The notes beneath the pieces were generated by a model that was given only the letters and a program-made list of their open reading frames with translations, was not told the DNA's origin and ran no database searches. Made by a program: the position numbers and the translations under genes. Positions 59,235 to 64,000 of a DNA stretch of 64,000 nucleotides are shown here, piece after piece. The DNA is from Treponema sp. (GTDB lineage Bacteria > Spirochaetota > Spirochaetia > Treponematales > Treponemataceae): positions 21,586-85,585 of the forward strand of contig JAEDJA010000009.1 in NCBI GenBank assembly GCA_016296575.1. The letters run 5' to 3'. Each line of letters begins with the position of its first letter. Position 1 is the first letter of the stretch.

Positions 59235-60893
59235 ATGAAATCCACTTCTAAATTTAAAAAAATCATTCTTAGTTCTGTTTTCTCAATATTTGTTTCTTCA
59301 TTGACAGCAATGGATCTTACCCCTCGTACATCCTATACCTACTGGCCGGAAACACTGCTCACAACCCCCAAAAAACCCGAAAATATCACGTGGACACCTG
59401 ACGGCCGCTATTATCTTCTTTCTTCAGGAGAAAAAGTCTATATTGGCCTTGCGTCTAAGCCCGAATATCCAAATTCTATTACTTCAGGAAGCGGAAAAAT
59501 CATCTGGCTTGGTGCTGCCCAGGAACTTCAAGATGGAAATGATCCAAAAGAATTTATTTTGTCCGTTTCTGATAAGAATTATGTGGCAAAATCTCTTCTT
59601 CCGCGGCTGGTAACCGAAGTTGAACATTCTTTGAAAAAAAATATCAAGATAACTACAAGTGATTTTGCTCCTAATGCAAATTTTGTCGCCATTGCTCAGT
59701 CCAATGGTGAAATTACTTTGTTACGGCACCTTACTAATGTGCGTAAATTTATTGAAGATGGCAAGCTGAAAGGTCATGTTCGTTCAGTAACAGGACTGGC
59801 TTTTTCTCCAAACTCAGAATTTCTTGCCAGTGCATCTGCTGACGGGGCTCTTTTTGTCTGGAAGGTGAATGACAATAACATCCTTACTTATCAGCTTACA
59901 GGTTCTAAAACAAAGCTTCCTGTGCGATGGCTTCCTGATTCAAAAAAACTTCTTGTTGCCGAAAGCTCTAAAAAGCTTGTAATTCGAAACCTGCAGGATA
60001 AAGTACTTCAGATCATCAATCTTAATGCACCAATTAAAGATTTTTATCTTACTCCAGATGGAAAACAGATTATTACTCTTGGAACGGATAACGTAATCTA
60101 CCTGTACAATCTTCTTTCTGGTGAATATACAGGTTTTATTCCTGCTTTTAACAAGACTGAAATCACTTCCTTTGCCCTAAACCCGGAAGAAACAAAAATC
60201 ATGGTTGGTCATAAGGATGGTAGTGTTTTCCTTATGAACCTGGCCGATATTTACATGGCTCCAGGAACAACAATGACTGCAGGACAGGATACAAAATCCG
60301 GCATAGATTCAAAAAGTGGAAAAGACCGCAAAAATCAAAAAGAAGATGAGGAAGCTGCCAAAACTCAGGCTGGACCTGCAAATGCTAATGCAACAGGATT
60401 TGGAAAATTCCGTGATCCACACAGTATAGAAATCCGGACAGATTTTAAATTATTCCAAAGTCCTTATTCCATGGGTGGTGGAATTGAAATCGGTTATACA
60501 AATGCAAAGCTTTTAAAACCTTTCTATTTTGGCGGACTTGTAAAACTTGATTTGGGCTTCCCGCAAAGCAATTTTCCTTATCAGTACCGTGATGCAAACG
60601 GAAATGTTATTCCGGCTCCTGATCTTGCAGGGGCTTCCTTTGTTATTCCGGTTGGATACTCATTTTTCCCAATGAGCAATGACTTTGAAATCTTTTCAGA
60701 GATTCAGGGTGGTGTCGTTGTGCATACCCTTTATCTTCCTGGCGTCGGTGTCTCCCAGCTTGCTGTCGGCGGAACAGTCGGACTTGCAACAGGTGTGGCA
60801 TGGAAGCAGATAACTTTATATATAGGAGGAAATTTCGATTTCGTAGCAGGATTCCTGTTTACCGGTGGACTGGCATACAGGATTGAATTCTAG
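59235..60893 (+). CDS. exported WD40 - outer-membrane barrel protein
   Basis: The 552-residue protein has an N-terminal signal (IILSSVFSIFVSSLTAMD). Residues ~40-345 form WD40-type repeats (VRSVTGLAFSPNSEFLASASADGALFVWKVNDN; ITSFALNPEETKIMVGHKDGSVFLMNL), followed by a Ser/Lys/Asp-rich linker. From ~395 there are alternating beta strands (SIEIRTDFKLFQSPYSMGGGIEIGYTNAKLLKPFYFGGLVKLDLGF) ending in a terminal phenylalanine (LAYRIEF), as in outer-membrane beta barrels. A periplasmic propeller anchored by a small barrel is the likely arrangement. The exact family is not recognised. Confidence 0.75.
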   Translation: MKSTSKFKKIILSSVFSIFVSSLTAMDLTPRTSYTYWPETLLTTPKKPENITWTPDGRYYLLSSGEKVYIGLASKPEYPNSITSGSGKIIWLGAAQELQDGNDPKEFILSVSDKNYVAKSLLPRLVTEVEHSLKKNIKITTSDFAPNANFVAIAQSNGEITLLRHLTNVRKFIEDGKLKGHVRSVTGLAFSPNSEFLASASADGALFVWKVNDNNILTYQLTGSKTKLPVRWLPDSKKLLVAESSKKLVIRNLQDKVLQIINLNAPIKDFYLTPDGKQIITLGTDNVIYLYNLLSGEYTGFIPAFNKTEITSFALNPEETKIMVGHKDGSVFLMNLADIYMAPGTTMTAGQDTKSGIDSKSGKDRKNQKEDEEAAKTQAGPANANATGFGKFRDPHSIEIRTDFKLFQSPYSMGGGIEIGYTNAKLLKPFYFGGLVKLDLGFPQSNFPYQYRDANGNVIPAPDLAGASFVIPVGYSFFPMSNDFEIFSEIQGGVVVHTLYLPGVGVSQLAVGGTVGLATGVAWKQITLYIGGNFDFVAGFLFTGGLAYRIEF

Positions 60894-60917
60894 GAAAGCT
60901 TGATTGAACGGATAGAA

Positions 60918-61418
60918 ATGAAAAAAGAACTTAAATTCATTTTCATGATTATCATGCTTCTCACCCTGATTTTTTCAGCAGTTTCTTGCAAACAGAACGT
61001 TACTACTATGCTTGAAGAGTATAACGGACTGTTCGAAGGCGTGTCTGATGAAGTATTACCCGTTCCAGGTGACCCGGATTTCGACCCGGATACTATGCTC
61101 AATAAGTATTATGCCATTCCAAACCATACTACTTTCAATGAATGTGCTCCGCCGGCTTATACATGGACCTGGACATTGTATGAACGTGATGGAACTACTG
61201 TGCCCCGTTCTCCAAATGCCCCGTTCGGCTATGGAAGGACGGCTGCCCGAGTGAATTATGACAGCAGGAACACACAGATGTTCTCACTGTACATTCCAAC
61301 GTCCAAACTGAAGATTGGCGTGACATATGAACTGGAACTCAGAGTATCTGACAGACAGGGAAACGTCTACACTGATGTCGCAGAATTTGTGATATTCGAG
61401 TCTTCATATATAAATTGA
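60918..61418 (+). CDS. small predicted lipoprotein
   Basis: A 166-residue protein with a lipoprotein signal (LIFSAVSCKQN, cysteine at residue 24). The mature part has no recognised domain; ITYELELRVSD-like strands near the C-terminus (KIGVTYELELRVSDRQGNVYTDVAEFVIFE) resemble an immunoglobulin-like beta domain. A short VPVPGDPDFD segment resembles PVPVPGDPNYIDG in the next lipoprotein. The ATG at 60918 is preferred to one at 60900. The stop lies in a 10-base tandem duplication. Confidence 0.68.
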   Translation: MKKELKFIFMIIMLLTLIFSAVSCKQNVTTMLEEYNGLFEGVSDEVLPVPGDPDFDPDTMLNKYYAIPNHTTFNECAPPAYTWTWTLYERDGTTVPRSPNAPFGYGRTAARVNYDSRNTQMFSLYIPTSKLKIGVTYELELRVSDRQGNVYTDVAEFVIFESSYIN

Positions 61419-61493
61419 TATAAATTGGTTATTTAAGTCTCATCAGGCTTTAAATATATGGTTAATTAACAATTTTCTTTCAAGGAGAAAAAC

Positions 61494-63749
61494 ATGAAAA
61501 AACTTTTAAGAGCAGCACTCTTAGGGGTGCTTGCATTTGGACTGGCCGGATGTTCTGGAATGATGGGGAATTTTAACCTGTCTTCTGGTGCCGCCACAGT
61601 ATCAGGGGCTGGCGTTAGTGGATCAGCCAACGTTCAGGCAAAGATTGCAAACTATTCAGAGCTTGAAACTCTCTACGGAGCAAGGTTCGCTGGAGATTCT
61701 CGTACTATTATCCCAGACGGATATGAAGCAGGAACTATCGATCTTTATGTATATGGTGAAGCCTATGGTTCACAGGCAGGATATGTCAATAAATTTCCTG
61801 TTACAAAAATGACTCTAGATGGAAGTGCCTTTACATTGAATATTCCACGTGATGACTGGGAACTTACAGCTATTGCAGTTAAAAAGAATGAAACAGATAT
61901 TACAGATAATAACTTTGATACTGCAGTATTAAAGTTGAAGTCAAAAGCAGTGCTTATTGGTACGGCCCAGCTTATGCTTTCAAACCGTCCACAAACCCCT
62001 ACAGTATCCTTTACACTTTCTCCAGATGGTCTTGAAACACCAGGTACTATGGAGAACGTGATTACATTTTCTCAGTGGCCTGAAAACCTCTTTAAACTGG
62101 ATAATAGTAACAAAATTACAAGTGATGGTATTTTTAACACAATTGAAGTATGTCTTAAAAACAAAAAAACTGGTGATATTGCAAGTTCTGTTGCTGAACC
62201 TCCTGTTGAATTTAAATATAATCAATCTAACATTATATTCACTACCGAAAATGCTACAAATTCTCTGAAAGACTTTAAGTTTATTTTCAGTAATGGAACA
62301 ACAGAAATACTTCCAGGAACTTATCTTTTGAGCATCAAACTTTCAGATTCTGGTAACTCAAGAAAAACTGTTACTATCACTGATGATTATGTAGTTCTTC
62401 CAGGTGTTCTAAATAATAAGGCTTTCACTATCCAGAACCGTCTTGACCAGCCAGCAGCAGCTCCAACAGATTTCAAACTTTCATATTCTGATCCTGAAGT
62501 GATTAAAAAGGATATGTACACAATGAACTTTGAATGGACTCGTGCTGAAGCTAAGAACGAAGAATGGTTTGAAATCCTCTTTGTAGATATTACTGGTGGA
62601 ACTTCTAAGCCTGATATTGATGATGTTTGGGATAAAACTGCAACCCCACCAGCAGTAGCTGTAGCATACACAGATAAAGCAAAATACTGGGATTTCAATG
62701 TAAGAAACGATCCTCTGCCACCTGCTCCTGCCCAAGATGCCCCAGTTCCAGTTCCTGGTGATCCAAATTACATTGACGGTTCTCTTACTGCAGGTAATAC
62801 AGCACTTAAGATGTATGCAGAACTTGGACATCAGTATGTAGCCTGGATTCGCGCTGTAAACGTTTCAGGTCCTTCTGAGTGGGTAGAAGCCAAATTTAAT
62901 GGAAACACAGGTACTGCCTTTACTGGAGCTGATACTGCAAACCTTTTCCGCATTGAATACAATCTTTGTGGTGGTGCATACGGTGATAATGGTGAAACCT
63001 ATAATAAAAAAATGTACCATATTTATACAAATATTGATGGTACTGGTGCAGGCGTTACAGATGATTTGTGGAATCCAGATAATTTAAAATATGACAGCAT
63101 TCCTTTCCAGTGCTGGGTAACAAATCCTGCAAATCCTGCAGAGCAAAGTGCAGGTATTACTTATACTCCTCAGGATCCTGATGGTGTAGCAGATAGTGGA
63201 GACGAATTCAATAAAGTAACCGCATACACAGGTTATAAGAACATCGAACTTTATGCCCACTATTATGAAGGAGCTCAAGCAGTACCTGGTTCAATTAAGA
63301 TTCGCGACAAACAGGATTATGATATAGTTCCAAAAGATTTCATAGGTTTTGGTTCTTCTAATGTTGCAATCAAAAATACAGCCTTGTCTACTATAACAGC
63401 ACTTACAGCAGAAAATTCTCAAACACAGGAAACAATTGTTGCTGTTATGGACGCAGATAACCGTACTTTTGAAACCAGTTTCACTTTAACAGAAGCAAAA
63501 GCTACAGATTCTCTTGGAAACGCTTGGAACTATGACGCTGTAACAATTGAAATTCGCTCTCAGCTTGGAAATATCCTTGCAGCAAAAACCTGGGGATATG
63601 ATTCTGATGTTCCAGCTGCCAATACTCCTATGACTCTTTCTTACACATTCCCTGATACTTTCAAACCTCAGTGTTGTACAGTAAGAATTACTGCCGTATA
63701 TGCAGGACAGAGTTTTAGTTATACTTATAATGTTCAGGTTCGTCAGTAG
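61494..63749 (+). CDS. large predicted surface lipoprotein with InlB-like repeat
   Basis: The 751-residue protein has a lipoprotein signal (FGLAGCSGMM, cysteine at residue 20) and AAGGAG before the ATG. The bulk looks like successive beta-sandwich domains. Residues ~315-470 resemble a fibronectin-like unit (APTDFKLSYSDPEV...FEWTRAE...AWIRAVNVSGPSEWVEAKF). Residues ~480-600 resemble an InlB B-repeat (FRIEYNLCGGAYGDNGETY...NKVTAYTGYKNIELYAHYYEG). A surface adhesin or binding role is plausible but unproven. A complete family B repeat starts 21 bases after the stop. Confidence 0.78.
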   Translation: MKKLLRAALLGVLAFGLAGCSGMMGNFNLSSGAATVSGAGVSGSANVQAKIANYSELETLYGARFAGDSRTIIPDGYEAGTIDLYVYGEAYGSQAGYVNKFPVTKMTLDGSAFTLNIPRDDWELTAIAVKKNETDITDNNFDTAVLKLKSKAVLIGTAQLMLSNRPQTPTVSFTLSPDGLETPGTMENVITFSQWPENLFKLDNSNKITSDGIFNTIEVCLKNKKTGDIASSVAEPPVEFKYNQSNIIFTTENATNSLKDFKFIFSNGTTEILPGTYLLSIKLSDSGNSRKTVTITDDYVVLPGVLNNKAFTIQNRLDQPAAAPTDFKLSYSDPEVIKKDMYTMNFEWTRAEAKNEEWFEILFVDITGGTSKPDIDDVWDKTATPPAVAVAYTDKAKYWDFNVRNDPLPPAPAQDAPVPVPGDPNYIDGSLTAGNTALKMYAELGHQYVAWIRAVNVSGPSEWVEAKFNGNTGTAFTGADTANLFRIEYNLCGGAYGDNGETYNKKMYHIYTNIDGTGAGVTDDLWNPDNLKYDSIPFQCWVTNPANPAEQSAGITYTPQDPDGVADSGDEFNKVTAYTGYKNIELYAHYYEGAQAVPGSIKIRDKQDYDIVPKDFIGFGSSNVAIKNTALSTITALTAENSQTQETIVAVMDADNRTFETSFTLTEAKATDSLGNAWNYDAVTIEIRSQLGNILAAKTWGYDSDVPAANTPMTLSYTFPDTFKPQCCTVRITAVYAGQSFSYTYNVQVRQ

Positions 63750-63770
63750 ACTCTTGAAATAATGCTATAA

Positions 63771-63933
63771 GGGATGTCCAATAAGTAATGAGTGTAGCGC
63801 TCATTGAGCCCTTCGACGGGCTCAGGAACCACCCTTCGACGGGCTCAGGAACCACCCTTCGACGGGCTCAGGAACCACTCGTCGAAATGACCGCTACACT
63901 AAATGACCGTAATGCAAACTTATTGGATATCCC
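63771..63933. repeat. complete family B fold-back repeat with three 23-bp units
   Basis: A 163-base element with 16-bp terminal inverted repeats, GGGATGTCCAATAAGT and ACTTATTGGATATCCC (15 of 16 pair). Inside, AGTGTAGCG pairs with CGCTACACT. The core holds three exact 23-base tandem copies (63809-63877) of CCCTTCGACGGGCTCAGGAACCA shortened here to its parts CCCTTCGACGGG and CTCAGGAACCA. Nine T residues follow the right end, so it should also terminate the lipoprotein transcript. Confidence 0.85.
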
Positions 63934-64000
63934 GTTTTTTTTTGAAAAAAAAGTTTAAAAAAAGTGAAAAAAATGCAAAAAAAAGGGATTGAGGTATTGA
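63934..64000 (+). other. A-rich end of window, possible start of another gene
   Basis: An ATG at 63969-63972 in the A-rich tail opens a frame (MQKKGIEV...) that runs off the window. No ribosome-binding site is seen, so this is only a possible partial gene. Confidence 0.2.

Overview
The window looks like the chromosome of an AT-rich host-associated or anaerobic spirochaete, most likely Treponema. This is inferred from gene content, not from a marker gene: a DUF5312-like spirochaete protein, many lipoproteins, a WD40/outer-membrane-barrel protein, pyruvate formate-lyase activase and glycine-linked amino-acid transport. Most genes are ordinary housekeeping genes, tightly packed, with many 1-4 base stop/start overlaps.

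Layout. 1-285: three minus-strand tRNAs (Arg, Ser, Ser). 442-17145: a branched-chain amino-acid ABC system. Its binding protein (442) lies 12 kb from livHMGF (13691-17145). Between them are a degenerate PurH homologue, mraY, a methyltransferase/TPR/LamG operon, uvrC and a DUF5312-like gene. 17170-33551: radA, a sigma-54-type small heat-shock gene, a cupin-nitroreductase fusion, an Lrp/AsnC regulator with an aminotransferase, HD-GYP, leuS, a class III nucleotide cyclase, a membrane coiled-coil protein, an RsmI-like methyltransferase and DUF1846.

33595-39586 is the accessory island: a complete type II-C CRISPR-Cas9 system. It has a divergent tracrRNA with its own promoter and terminator, cas9 (1104 aa), cas1, cas2 and a 13-spacer array read on the minus strand. 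Every intact repeat carries a sigma-70-like promoter, and the array ends in a strong terminator. The island is bracketed by 104-bp inverted repeats matching at 99 of 104 positions, with no gaps.

39752-64000: a DEAD-box helicase (motif II DEGD), a PurF homologue lacking the nucleophilic cysteine, a LacI-sensor/GGDEF protein, a glycine riboswitch with a Na+/alanine(glycine) symporter, pflA, an aromatic amino-acid cluster (aroQ, aroC, fused aroK-aroA, tyrA, DAHP synthase), pyrB, a U32 peptidase, asnA, an RluA-type synthase and three exported proteins.

Three patterns stand out beyond the genes. (1) A fold-back repeat family (three tandem 186-bp copies at 1603-2165, one diverged copy at 11836-11995) differs between copies by compensatory changes in its stems. 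(2) A second repeat family with TGTCCAATAAGT ends sits about 20 bases after stop codons (41838, 47064, 63771). (3) Several genes have a -10 box 7-8 bases before an ATG with no ribosome-binding site, which suggests leaderless mRNAs; five other genes carry short tandem duplications across their stop codons.
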